DNA of 64,000 bases. It comes from an uncultured Bacteroidia bacterium. Its GTDB lineage: Bacteria > Bacteroidota > Bacteroidia > Bacteroidales > UBA932. Shown here one piece after another: positions 53,721-62,036 of this stretch. The notes below the pieces were generated by a model. The model did not search any database, was not told the origin of the DNA, and worked only from the letters and a program-made list of their open reading frames with translations. Location of the stretch: assembly GCA_902769525.1 (NCBI GenBank), contig CACXPG010000009.1:20160-84159 (forward strand), written 5' to 3'. The translations under genes and the position numbers were made by a program. Within the stretch, counting starts at the first letter, position 1, and each line of letters opens with the position of its first letter.

Positions 53721-54990
53721 TTTCGTGCCTCCTTTGTTCTCTTAGTTGCTGTCTCTTCTTCTTGTCGCCCTTGCGGTAAATATGGTAGACAATAGAAGCG
53801 TTTGCCTTTGTCGGGCCAAAGTAGTGACGATGGCTGTCATGCTGCCATACCAGGTGCTCGTCTTCCATAACGCCCTTGTACTTTGAATAGTCTGTTCCCA
53901 GATATCCTGCGGCAACAGAGAATTCCATGCTCCATCTGTCGTTGAGCCAGAAAGCGTAGCCGCCTTCAAGGCTTCCAGTCCAGAACCAGCCCTGCCATCC
54001 TCTGTGAGGAAGCGAGCGGTGTGGCTCGATGTCATAGTATCCGGCGCCACCGGTAAGTCCAACGAACCATCCGGAAAGAACATCCTTCTTGTCGCGGTTT
54101 CCGAGCCAGCGCCTTGCGCTCAGATCCCAGTAAAGAATCTGCCAAGCCCTGGAGTTATCCTTCCATACCCACCAAGGGAATGTGTACTCTGCTGCAACGC
54201 TCCACTTCTTGCCCAGAGGAATCTCGACTGAGATGTTAGGAGTTGCGCCGAAGTCATACAGGAAGTTGGTCTTCACTGCAATCACAGGCTGTGGCAGAGG
54301 TTCGATAACAGGCTCCACTACAGGCTCCGGTTCAACTACAGGCTCTACAGGAGGAGTTACAACAGTGTCCTTCTTTGGAGGTTCTGGAGCAGGTATCTCT
54401 TTCCAGAAATACACAACTACAACAGTCTTTCTGAGTTCCTTGAAAGAATTCTCCGTCAGCCACCTGTAAGGGATGCCTCCGCGAAGTCTGCGAAGATTGT
54501 CTATCCTAGGATAAGACATCTTGCCGTTCTTCTGCTGCTGTACAGGATACTCGCGAAGAATCTTCAGGACTTCTTCCTTGTACTTTACATCTGATTCTTC
54601 CACTACCCTGATGGCACCATCCCAGTCAATACCCAGAGACTTTACTTCAAACAAGTCCTTGGTCTGTGGATAGCGGCCAACAATGATGTTGGAGATACTC
54701 TCAGCTCTTTCATTAGCGTATTTCTCATTACGCTCCTGATAACCGTCCGGAGATGCCGAAGATACTACTGAAATCTTCGAAATGCCCATTTGAGGGTCCT
54801 CGAGGATTCTACCTATTTCATTGACGATGAATGCCATGTGCTTGGCATTGTCTTTATAGGTAGTATCCAGCAGAGTATACATCTTCTTGAAGTATATCTG
54901 CCTGCTGAAACTATCCGTGGTCCTCTCCTGAGCGAAGGCCATGGACAATCCGCATACGGACAACACTAAAAATAATACTAGCTTTTTCAA
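53707..54990 (-). CDS. OmpA-like protein with C-terminal DUF3575 domain (first fimbrial gene)
   Basis: 427 residues from a TTG start (54988-54990); it is needed to include the signal peptide MKKLVLFLVLSVCGLSMAFAQ. Residues about 30-200 show an OmpA-C-like pattern (KISVVSSASPDGYQERNEKYANERAESISN), about 212-250 a Pro/Val/Glu repeat linker, and about 250-410 a DUF3575 barrel-like domain (VKTNFLYDFGATPNISVEIP, GPTKANASIVYHIY). The C-terminal tail is basic (KKKRQQLREQRRHEN). It probably couples the fimbrial apparatus to the cell wall and outer membrane. First gene of the main unit. Confidence 0.86.
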   Translation of the reverse strand: MKKLVLFLVLSVCGLSMAFAQERTTDSFSRQIYFKKMYTLLDTTYKDNAKHMAFIVNEIGRILEDPQMGISKISVVSSASPDGYQERNEKYANERAESISNIIVGRYPQTKDLFEVKSLGIDWDGAIRVVEESDVKYKEEVLKILREYPVQQQKNGKMSYPRIDNLRRLRGGIPYRWLTENSFKELRKTVVVVYFWKEIPAPEPPKKDTVVTPPVEPVVEPEPVVEPVIEPLPQPVIAVKTNFLYDFGATPNISVEIPLGKKWSVAAEYTFPWWVWKDNSRAWQILYWDLSARRWLGNRDKKDVLSGWFVGLTGGAGYYDIEPHRSLPHRGWQGWFWTGSLEGGYAFWLNDRWSMEFSVAAGYLGTDYSKYKGVMEDEHLVWQHDSHRHYFGPTKANASIVYHIYRKGDKKKRQQLREQRRHENENN

Positions 54991-55068
54991 AATATGTTTT
55001 ACTTTATTAATATTCCTAAAACAATGTCTTTCTCACCACTGCCAAACCTTATTTTGGCGTAATCGGCG

Positions 55069-55098
55069 CAAATCTACTAAAAAAAATATTACAACAAT
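55069..55098 (-). promoter_or_regulatory. Promoter of the main fimbrial unit
   Basis: Minus-strand -7 box TAGATTTG (55069-55076) fits TAnnTTTG. ATTG (55095-55098) lies 18 nt further up. The TTG start codon is about 75 nt downstream. Confidence 0.6.
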
Positions 55099-55133
55099 GT
55101 AACAAAAAAGAAATATTTTTTGGATCGCTGTAA

Positions 55134-55191
55134 TAAAACACGTACACCATATTGATTCTCAGCGATATAACTCATTTTACCCCTCAGCGAT
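55134..55191. promoter_or_regulatory. Cluster of CAGCGAT motifs upstream of the fimbrial promoter
   Basis: ATCGCTG (55134-55140), CTCAGCGAT (55158-55166) and CTCAGCGAT (55183-55191) lie 36-93 nt upstream of the -33 box, where activator sites usually are. The ATTCTCAGCGATAT at 55155-55168 also occurs exactly at 17047-17060, at the start of the zinc-ribbon gene. Confidence 0.4.
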
Positions 55192-55395
55192 CAAAAATTC
55201 ATCTCTTTTGTTCTAAAAAAGTACAATACCGTTGATAGTATGCAATTTAGTACTATTTCAAAGTGTTATGCAGTATCATTCACCTGCTATATTATATATG
55301 TATACAGGTGGTAAGGTATATTGCAATTTACTTGCCAAAGACTCCGGATCATTTTAAATGAAACAAAATGAAATAAAGCCCAAACGAATTAAAAC

Positions 55396-55432
55396 AAAAA
55401 AAGACCGGGGAATCAATTGATTCTCCGGCCAT
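55396..55432 (-). terminator. Terminator of initiator tRNA
   Basis: On the minus strand GGCCGGAGAATC pairs with GATTCCCCGGTC apart from one or two positions and runs into seven or more T. It ends 5 nt before the 3' end of the tRNA. Confidence 0.88.
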
Positions 55433-55436
55433 TTAG

Positions 55437-55510
<74 letters not shown>

Positions 55511-55521
55511 GTATTGGGCTG

Positions 55522-55552
55522 CAAAGGTAAACAAAAAATCTCAATATCCAAA
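55522..55552 (-). promoter_or_regulatory. Promoter of initiator tRNA
   Basis: Perfect consensus on the minus strand: TTTG (55549-55552), 19 nt, TACCTTTG (55522-55529). Confidence 0.85.
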
Positions 55553-55561
55553 TTTTTCGGT

Positions 55562-57028
55562 CTAACCCAGAAAATCCTCTGCCTCAGCGATCGGGACAGT
55601 GGTCTGCTGGCCTGTCTCCAGATTCTTGACATTCACTGTTTTGGACTGGACTTCGCTTTCCCCTGCTATGATAAAATACGGTATGTGGTTCTTCTCCGCA
55701 TACTCAAACTGCTTCTTGAGCTTGCTCTGGTCCGGATAGACTTCGCAGCTGATGCCTTTTTCTCTGAGTTTCTTTGCCAGAGGAAGAAGATATGCAACGG
55801 ATGACGCGTCCATATTCGAAAGCAGAACTTTTGTACCGGTGATTGCGTCCTTAGGGAACTTGTCAAGGCCGGTAAGCACATCGTAGATCCTGTCCGCTCC
55901 AAATGAGATTCCTACTCCGGAAACGTCCGGAAGTCCGAAAATGCCTGTCAGATTGTCATATCTTCCGCCGCCGCAGATACTGCCGATGGCAAAGTCAAGA
56001 GCCTTTACCTCGAAGATCGCTCCAGTGTAGTAGTTAAGCCCTCGCGCAAGTGAAAGGTCTATTTCCACCTTCTGGCGAATTCCGGCCTGGTCTATCAGGC
56101 CAAACAGTGTCTTCAGCTCTTCCACTCCGGCTCGTCCGGTTTCGCTGTCCTTTACCACATCGCTGATGAGGGCGATCTTCTCCTGGGTCGAGCCGGTGAA
56201 AGTCAACACCGGTTCCAGAATGGAGAAGCCCTTCTCGTCCACACCCTGAGAGAGCATTTCCTCCTTCACGGCATCTAGGCCGATCTTGTCTATCTTGTCC
56301 ATCGCGATAGTGATCTCGACCAGTTTTTCAGGGAAACCCATCACTTCTGCCAGTCCGCTGAGGATCTTGCGATTGTTTATCTTGATGCAGACATTGATTC
56401 CGAAGATGCCGAACACCTCGTCCACTATCTGCACAAGTTCCAGCTCGTTGAGAAGGCTCTTGCTTCCGATTACGTCCACGTCGCACTGGTAGAACTCGCG
56501 GTAACGGCCTTTCTGAGGACGGTCTGCCCTCCATACAGGCTGTATCTGATATCTCTTGAACGGGAAGGTTATTTCATTGCGGTGCTGAACCACGTATCTT
56601 GCGAAAGGAACGGTGAGGTCATACCTGAGACCTTTCTCGCACACTCTCAGGCTGAGGGCGTTGCTGTTGACAACTTTCTCGATGCCGGCCTCGTCGTCAT
56701 CATAAAGGTAACCGCCCTCCAGACCAGATTTCTCCACATCGTCTCTTGAGCTGTTCTGCCTGATGATGAACTTGTTGAACTCCTCAGGAGAAATGCTGGA
56801 AAAAGCGTCACCGCTGTTGAGCACCTTGAAAAGGAGCTTGTCGCCCTCTTCTCCGTACTTGCCCAGGAGTGTGGAGAGATTCTCCATTGAAGGAGTCTCT
56901 ATCGGCTTGTAGCCGAACTTCTTGAACACGCTTCTCACGGTGTCGAATATGTAGTTTCTCCCGGCCATCTGCTCCGGAGAAAAGTCCCTTGTTCCCTTTG
57001 GAATACTTGGTTTCTGCACTTGTGCCAT
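55562..57028 (-). CDS. hisS: Histidyl-tRNA synthetase
   Basis: 488 residues, class II. Motif 1 is in the N-terminal [41 protein letters not shown] stretch (seen in parts). Motif 2 is [25 protein letters not shown] near 160-190. The histidine-specific motifs are [16 protein letters not shown] near 338-352 and [13 protein letters not shown], followed by [11 protein letters not shown]. The C-terminal anticodon domain ends with [12 protein letters not shown]. The N-terminal half carries an insert ([16 protein letters not shown]) typical of the longer Bacteroidota form. A -7-like box (minus TATCTTTG, 57051-57058) lies upstream. Confidence 0.97.
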   Translation of the reverse strand: MAQVQKPSIPKGTRDFSPEQMAGRNYIFDTVRSVFKKFGYKPIETPSMENLSTLLGKYGEEGDKLLFKVLNSGDAFSSISPEEFNKFIIRQNSSRDDVEKSGLEGGYLYDDDEAGIEKVVNSNALSLRVCEKGLRYDLTVPFARYVVQHRNEITFPFKRYQIQPVWRADRPQKGRYREFYQCDVDVIGSKSLLNELELVQIVDEVFGIFGINVCIKINNRKILSGLAEVMGFPEKLVEITIAMDKIDKIGLDAVKEEMLSQGVDEKGFSILEPVLTFTGSTQEKIALISDVVKDSETGRAGVEELKTLFGLIDQAGIRQKVEIDLSLARGLNYYTGAIFEVKALDFAIGSICGGGRYDNLTGIFGLPDVSGVGISFGADRIYDVLTGLDKFPKDAITGTKVLLSNMDASSVAYLLPLAKKLREKGISCEVYPDQSKLKKQFEYAEKNHIPYFIIAGESEVQSKTVNVKNLETGQQTTVPIAEAEDFLG

Positions 57029-57050
57029 TTCTTGATAAAATTTATGGTTG

Positions 57051-57058
57051 CAAAGATA
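57051..57058 (-). promoter_or_regulatory. -7 box of hisS
   Basis: TATCTTTG on the minus strand matches TAnnTTTG and lies 22 nt before the start. No good -33 at the expected distance. Confidence 0.45.
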
Positions 57059-57065
57059 TAAGTTT

Positions 57066-58448
57066 TTAGCCTTTCAGATATTCGTGGATGGCTTTGGCGG
57101 CCTTTCGGCCCTCGCCCATCGCGAGTATAACGGTTGCCGCTCCGGTAACGACATCTCCGCCTGCGAAGACGCCCTTGCGGCTGGTTGCTGTTTCCGTGGT
57201 CACTAGCCTTCCCTTGCGGTCGGTCTCAAGACCAGGAGTCGTGTCGGCGATCAGGCGGTTGATCTTGGTGCCCAGGGCAACTATCAAGGCGTCAGCCTCT
57301 ATGTCAAACTCAGAGCCTTCTACCGGAACAGGGCTTCTGCGTCCGCTCTCGTCCGGTTCGCCGAGTTCCATGCGGATGCAGCGGATTCCCCTAACCCATC
57401 CGTTTTCATCGCCGAGGACCTCCACAGGATTTGTCAGAAGCTGGAAGTTGATGCCTTCCTCTTTTGCGTGATGAACCTCTTCTGCACGTGCAGGAAGTTC
57501 CTTCTCGCTTCTGCGATAAACTATAGTTACCTCACTTCCAAGCCTGAGAGCGGTTCTTGCGGCATCCATCGCCACGTTTCCGCCACCTACAACACAGACT
57601 TTCCTTGCCTGGAATATAGGAGTGTCGCTGTCCTTGCTGAAAGCCTGCATAAGATTGTTTCTGGTAAGATATTCGTTAGCCGAGAAAACCCCGTTCAGGT
57701 TCTCTCCCGGAATGCCGAGGAAAAGAGGAAGTCCGGCTCCGGTCCCCACGAACACTGCCTTGAAGCCTTCCTTGTCCATAAGGTCATCTATGGTAACAGT
57801 GCGTCCCACAAAAACATCCGTCTCTATCTTGATGCCCATATCCAGAAGATTCTGGATTTCCTTCTCTACAACGGCTTTCTTTGGAAGCCTGAACTCAGGA
57901 ATTCCGTATGTGAGAACTCCGCCAGCCTTGTGCAGGCTCTCGAATATCGTCACATCATATCCAAGTTTCGCAAGGTCTGACGCACAGGCCAGTCCGGCCG
58001 GTCCGCTGCCCACAATGGCAACCTTTGCTCCGGAACTCTGTTTATGGCAATCTTCAGCCTTTTCCCCTTGCTCCCTAGCATAATCGGCGACAAATCTTTC
58101 AAGTTTGCCGATTGAAACCGGCTGTCCCTTCACTCCCAGAATGCAACTGCCTTCACACTGGGTTTCCTGAGGACAAACCCTTCCGCAGATCGCAGGAAGA
58201 GAACTGTCTTCAGAGATTGTGCCGAAAGCGGCCCTGAAATCTCCTTCCAGAACCTGGTGTATGAATGCCGGAATCTTTATGCCTACAGGACAGGCATCAA
58301 CGCAGCGAGGCTTCTTGCAGCCCAGGCATCTGGAGGCCTCCAGCTGAGCTTCCTGTGCATTGTACCCGTAGCATACTTCTTCAAAGTTTGTTGCCCGGAC
58401 CTTCGGATCTTGTTCCCTTACCGGAACCCTGTCTATCTTGTTTGCCAT
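57066..58448 (-). CDS. nfnB: NADPH-binding subunit of ferredoxin:NADP oxidoreductase (NfnB), GltA-like
   Basis: 460 residues, the small-subunit glutamate-synthase type. The N-terminal cysteine clusters [16 protein letters not shown] near 42-57 and [15 protein letters not shown] near 88-102 hold [4Fe-4S] centres. FAD Rossmann [20 protein letters not shown] is near 151 and the NADPH site [18 protein letters not shown] near 289. Because it is paired with an NfnA gene and no large glutamate synthase subunit is present, the NADH-dependent reduced-ferredoxin:NADP oxidoreductase (electron-bifurcating) role is preferred over glutamate synthesis. Starts 3 nt after nfnA. Confidence 0.88.
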   Translation of the reverse strand: MANKIDRVPVREQDPKVRATNFEEVCYGYNAQEAQLEASRCLGCKKPRCVDACPVGIKIPAFIHQVLEGDFRAAFGTISEDSSLPAICGRVCPQETQCEGSCILGVKGQPVSIGKLERFVADYAREQGEKAEDCHKQSSGAKVAIVGSGPAGLACASDLAKLGYDVTIFESLHKAGGVLTYGIPEFRLPKKAVVEKEIQNLLDMGIKIETDVFVGRTVTIDDLMDKEGFKAVFVGTGAGLPLFLGIPGENLNGVFSANEYLTRNNLMQAFSKDSDTPIFQARKVCVVGGGNVAMDAARTALRLGSEVTIVYRRSEKELPARAEEVHHAKEEGINFQLLTNPVEVLGDENGWVRGIRCIRMELGEPDESGRRSPVPVEGSEFDIEADALIVALGTKINRLIADTTPGLETDRKGRLVTTETATSRKGVFAGGDVVTGAATVILAMGEGRKAAKAIHEYLKG

Positions 58449-58451
58449 AAT

Positions 58452-59297
58452 CTATCTTTTAAACTCCAGTCCTGCGGCGGCGTTGGCCTCCTGCTCCTGC
58501 TTGCGGTAAAGAGTCTGGCGGCGCATAGCCTCGTCAAAGTCCACGTCGTATCCGTTGAATTCCGGCCCGTCCACGCAGGCGAACATCGTCTTTCCGGCAA
58601 CACTCACCCTGCAGGCTCCGCACATACCGGTTCCGTCCACCATCAAGGTATTGAGACTCACCGTAATCGGAAGGTTTAACTTCTTGGCCGTCAGCGTTGC
58701 AAACTTCATCATTATCATAGGGCCGATGGCAACGCACATATCGTAATTGTTCCCCAGCCTTTCCATAAGCAAGGTCACGACTCCCTTCTCGCCCTTTGAA
58801 CCGTCGTCCGTGCAGATGTAAAGGTTTGAGCAGGCCTGTTTCATCTCGTCTTCCATTATGATAAGGTCCTTGTTCCTTGCTCCGATGATCACATCAACGT
58901 GGGCTCCTGCCTTGTGCAGATACATCGCCTGAGGATAAACGGGTGCAGCCCCTACCCCGCCTGCAACAAACAGGTAGCGTCTGTTCTTCAGCTCCTCGTA
59001 CGGAATATCCATGAACTCAGACGGTTTGCCGAGCGGGCCGGCTACATCGCAGAGGAAATCTCCAACGTTCATCTTGCAGATTTTGTTGGATGAAACTCCT
59101 GCTATCTGCACCACAATTCTCACCGTTCCTTTCTCTGCATCATAATCGCAGATGGTAAGCGGAACCCTCTCTCCGTTTTCCGTTGGACGGACGATGAGGA
59201 ACTGCCCCGGCTTTGCGCTTTTGGCAATCCTCGAAGCCTCCACTTCCAGCGAGTAGATCAGCGGCGTAAGCTGCTTCTTTCCTGTTATCTTGAACAT
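58452..59297 (-). CDS. nfnA: FAD/[2Fe-2S] subunit of ferredoxin:NADP oxidoreductase (NfnA)
   Basis: 281 residues of the PyrK/sulfide dehydrogenase beta type. FAD region PGQFLIVRPTENGERVPLTI near 30-50, NAD region RYLFVAGGVGAAPVYPQAMYL near 109-129, and the [2Fe-2S] ligands in DGTGMCGACRVSVAGKTMFACVDGPEF near 216-243 (Cys pattern C-x2-C-x11-C plus an upstream Asp as in NfnA). Together with NfnB it couples NADH and reduced ferredoxin to NADP reduction. It starts 1 nt after the GH9-deacetylase stop, so the three genes form one unit. Confidence 0.9.
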   Translation of the reverse strand: MFKITGKKQLTPLIYSLEVEASRIAKSAKPGQFLIVRPTENGERVPLTICDYDAEKGTVRIVVQIAGVSSNKICKMNVGDFLCDVAGPLGKPSEFMDIPYEELKNRRYLFVAGGVGAAPVYPQAMYLHKAGAHVDVIIGARNKDLIIMEDEMKQACSNLYICTDDGSKGEKGVVTLLMERLGNNYDMCVAIGPMIMMKFATLTAKKLNLPITVSLNTLMVDGTGMCGACRVSVAGKTMFACVDGPEFNGYDVDFDEAMRRQTLYRKQEQEANAAAGLEFKR

Positions 59298-59298
59298 A

Positions 59299-61923
59299 TT
59301 ATAAGTCTTTGAAAGTCTTGAATGTGTAGCCTTTCTTCTTGAGGTACATTATCATTTCTCTCAGGCGGTTATAGAGCCTCTCGCTTTCAGGGCGAGATTC
59401 TTCTATGCCTGGATGGATGAGTATTATAGCGCCGTTGAGATTGCTCTTTGCCTCAAATGCATAGAGACGGTCTATCAGTTTCTGGGCCTCTACGTAAGAG
59501 CTCATTGAAGGAATTGTGTAGTCTGCAGGAGTGGCTGTTCCCTGAGTGTAGTTGATTGGGATGTAGCCGGCTCTGGAGAGTATGTTCACAGCCTCCGTGT
59601 TGTAGTGCTCGTAAGGAGGAAGCAGATACCTTGACTGGCTCTGGAGAACTCCGAACTTTTCCAGTTCTTTTGCGTTGAGGCGGATGTCTGCAAGAATGCT
59701 GTCTTTGCTTATGAGCATGGAGTCTCTGTTGCCGTCCCACGGAGCGTACAGAAGATGCTTGTCTGAATGGCCGCTCACATAATGGCCTTCGTTTACAATC
59801 TCTTGGATAATATCCTGGAACTCAGGCTTGCGCAGAGCATTTCCGGTAAAGAAGAATGAGCCTTTTATCTTCTCTTTTTTAAGCTGCTTGAGTATCTTTT
59901 CACCTCCGTTGAACATATCATCTGCTGAGAAGATCAGATAGATTTCTTTCTTGGTCGGATCTATTCGGCGGATGGCACCATATTGGTCCTTGACCGCCTT
60001 AGCAGTGGACGGACTGTATTCCTTCTTCTGGCGGTTTCCTTCCTGCTCAAGTGTCGCGAAGTAATAAGTCAGGCCGGCCGTTCCGTCCATGGTAGGCTCG
60101 TTGGTGGCATAGTCGCCGATATCATTATGGTAAACTGCAATTCCCCTGTTCAGGTTTGGAGTCTCGTCCGGTTCCCTGAGTCCGCCGCCTGCCCTGGAAG
60201 CGAATATGAAGTTGTAAACCGGGCCGTCAATCAGGCCTCCGGTTATCTCCCTGTGTACCTCAGTGAAGGCAGAATGTGGACGAGTCGGAAGGTAAGCACC
60301 TTTAGGATAGCCGATTATCATAGATACTCCCCACGGGTTGCAGCCGAACAGCCAGTCTCTCAAAGCAGCCTCCATCTCCTCATAGGTCTTGTCTCCGGTG
60401 AGTCTGCGGTAAAGCTGTGCCTGGGTGACTGCGGCGCTTGTAAGGTTGTTTGAGCACCACAGGTAAGGGACGCCGTGCATGAAAGGTTCGTCTGCCGCCC
60501 TGTCTCTGAGGTCCTGCAGACCTTCCTTCATAAACTCGGTGTATTTCAGCCTCAGAGCCTCGTCTCCGCTTTCTGCCTGAAGGAAGTGGCCGAGGTTTAT
60601 GAACGGATAGAACTGGTAATGCCTTCCCCTTCCGAGCTCCATCCACGGAGAAACAGGCTCCTGCTCTCCGTAATAGTCTGCCTCTTCCTGATATACAGGA
60701 TTCTTGGTGGTTGCATAGAGAGTGGCTGCTGCCAGTTCCACGTCATCCACCCAGGTATCTTCCTCGTAGAAGTATCTGGAAATGTAGCAGGCGGTTTGGG
60801 TGTTGCCAGGGAACTCCTTGGCGTATTCGTATGCCGGAACCGCCTTGGCGGCAATCTGCTTTGCAAACTGCGGGTCTATCGCAGAGAAGACATCGCTCCC
60901 CATCGCAAAGGTGGAAGCGAATTTTCCGGCTGCGGAAGACACTCCGGTTGTGCGGTTCTTTCCGAACTTGCCCATTCCCTGAGGCTTGCCGGTAAGGAAA
61001 TACACCGGACGTCCGTTGCCAGGGCCCCAGCCGTAGTCAGCAGTGTCAAACTGCGGAGGCTTGAATCCTATGTGGTCCCTGTCATCGGCGATCTGGGTGA
61101 ACATCACCCTGTCTTCCGGGTTCATCCTCACCATCCAGTCCAGTCCCCAGCGGGCCTGGTCAAGAATGTCAGGCACTCCGTTGGCTCCCGGTTTTCCGTC
61201 TGCCTGATATCGGTCCGCGAAAATGCTCTTGTCCTCAATCCACTTCCAGGCGAACATCATGTGGTAAGTAGCCGTTGCGCTGGTGGTCTGATACTGAAGG
61301 TAATCCGACGCATCGTGCCAGCCTCCGCGAACATCTATCCTCTCTCCGTTCCTCTCAGGATGGTCCACGATGTAGCCGTCCAGCTGATGGCAGAGAGTGT
61401 CCGTGAACGGGTTATAGCCGCACTGCTGCTGCCTCATGTAATAGAGCAGAATGTCGGCCGCCCCGTCATACACGTCCGCCCCTATCTTGAAGACCGGGGA
61501 ATAAGCTCCCTTGAATCTTATGTAATATCCGCCAGGTTTCTCGAAAGCTGAGAAATTCAGCCTGTAGGCCTCTTTCATCACCCACTTGGAAGGGTCTGCG
61601 GGAGTGGCTATTCCGCTGAAAACAGGAAGGTCTGTCACAGCGTCGAAAATCACGAACTCTTCTCCCCCGCCAAGCTGTGCCTTATGATTTGACATAGAAA
61701 CCTCCTTAGGCCTTCTGCTCCACGCAGTCTGGCCGGATGCTGCAACTTTCACCGCCGCTTTCTCCGCATCTGTAAGAGGAGTGTCAGCACTCTTTTCCTC
61801 AAAATACACAGCCACTTTCACCGATTTTGGGAGATATCCCACATAGTTGATTCTTATATGTTTCTGAGCTGTCAGAGCAACTGACAAGCCCAAAAATGCA
61901 AGAAGGAGAAATACTCTTTTCAT
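59299..61923 (-). CDS. GH9-like glycosidase fused to a polysaccharide deacetylase domain
   Basis: 874 residues from ATG 61921-61923; signal peptide 1-19 (VALTAQ). Residues about 20-105 are an Ig-like CelD N-terminal domain. The (alpha/alpha)6 GH9 region spans about 150-625, with GGWHDASDYLQY near 204, where GH9 enzymes have the catalytic base Asp, and GDYATNEPTMDGTAGL near 605, carrying the acid Glu. From about 655 a NodB/CE4 domain follows: SADDMFNGG near 666, where FDDGP is usual, HSDKH near 719 for metal binding, and LLPPYEHYN. Likely acts on beta-1,4-glucan or a related acetylated polymer in the periplasm or outside. Directly upstream of nfnA. Confidence 0.9.
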   Translation of the reverse strand: MKRVFLLLAFLGLSVALTAQKHIRINYVGYLPKSVKVAVYFEEKSADTPLTDAEKAAVKVAASGQTAWSRRPKEVSMSNHKAQLGGGEEFVIFDAVTDLPVFSGIATPADPSKWVMKEAYRLNFSAFEKPGGYYIRFKGAYSPVFKIGADVYDGAADILLYYMRQQQCGYNPFTDTLCHQLDGYIVDHPERNGERIDVRGGWHDASDYLQYQTTSATATYHMMFAWKWIEDKSIFADRYQADGKPGANGVPDILDQARWGLDWMVRMNPEDRVMFTQIADDRDHIGFKPPQFDTADYGWGPGNGRPVYFLTGKPQGMGKFGKNRTTGVSSAAGKFASTFAMGSDVFSAIDPQFAKQIAAKAVPAYEYAKEFPGNTQTACYISRYFYEEDTWVDDVELAAATLYATTKNPVYQEEADYYGEQEPVSPWMELGRGRHYQFYPFINLGHFLQAESGDEALRLKYTEFMKEGLQDLRDRAADEPFMHGVPYLWCSNNLTSAAVTQAQLYRRLTGDKTYEEMEAALRDWLFGCNPWGVSMIIGYPKGAYLPTRPHSAFTEVHREITGGLIDGPVYNFIFASRAGGGLREPDETPNLNRGIAVYHNDIGDYATNEPTMDGTAGLTYYFATLEQEGNRQKKEYSPSTAKAVKDQYGAIRRIDPTKKEIYLIFSADDMFNGGEKILKQLKKEKIKGSFFFTGNALRKPEFQDIIQEIVNEGHYVSGHSDKHLLYAPWDGNRDSMLISKDSILADIRLNAKELEKFGVLQSQSRYLLPPYEHYNTEAVNILSRAGYIPINYTQGTATPADYTIPSMSSYVEAQKLIDRLYAFEAKSNLNGAIILIHPGIEESRPESERLYNRLREMIMYLKKKGYTFKTFKDL

Positions 61924-61969
61924 AATCGTCCTGGATGATTTTTTCCTATCATACAAATATAACAAATAC

Positions 61970-62000
61970 TTTGATTTTGTAGTTAATTCCCCTACCTTTA
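61970..62000 (+). promoter_or_regulatory. Promoter of sppA
   Basis: TTTG (61970-61973), 19 nt, TACCTTTA (61993-62000); one mismatch in the last base of the -7 box. ATG follows 36 nt later. Confidence 0.7.
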
Positions 62001-62036
62001 CGTCTTATTAGCGGAAATAATTAAAAACTCACCGAT

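Larger units (their letters stand above)
54991..55436. other. 446-nt AT-rich intergenic region upstream of the fimbrial unit
   Basis: No credible ORF. It holds the fimbrial promoter, an inverted repeat GCCAAA/TTTGGC in the leader (55041-55058), three copies of CAGCGAT, a second inverted repeat ATAGTA/TACTAT (55235-55256), a repeated TGCAATTTA (55241-55249 and 55322-55330), a CACCTG/CAGGTG inverted repeat enclosing an AT-only stretch (near 55281-55312), and the tRNA terminator. Confidence 0.7.

Noticed and set aside
55281..55312. CACCTG/CAGGTG inverted repeat as an intrinsic terminator
   Set aside because: The interior is AT-only, no T tract follows in either direction, and a better terminator for the tRNA lies at 55396-55432.
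60475..61551. 358-codon plus-strand frame inside the GH9 gene
   Set aside because: Antisense shadow of a well-supported enzyme gene.
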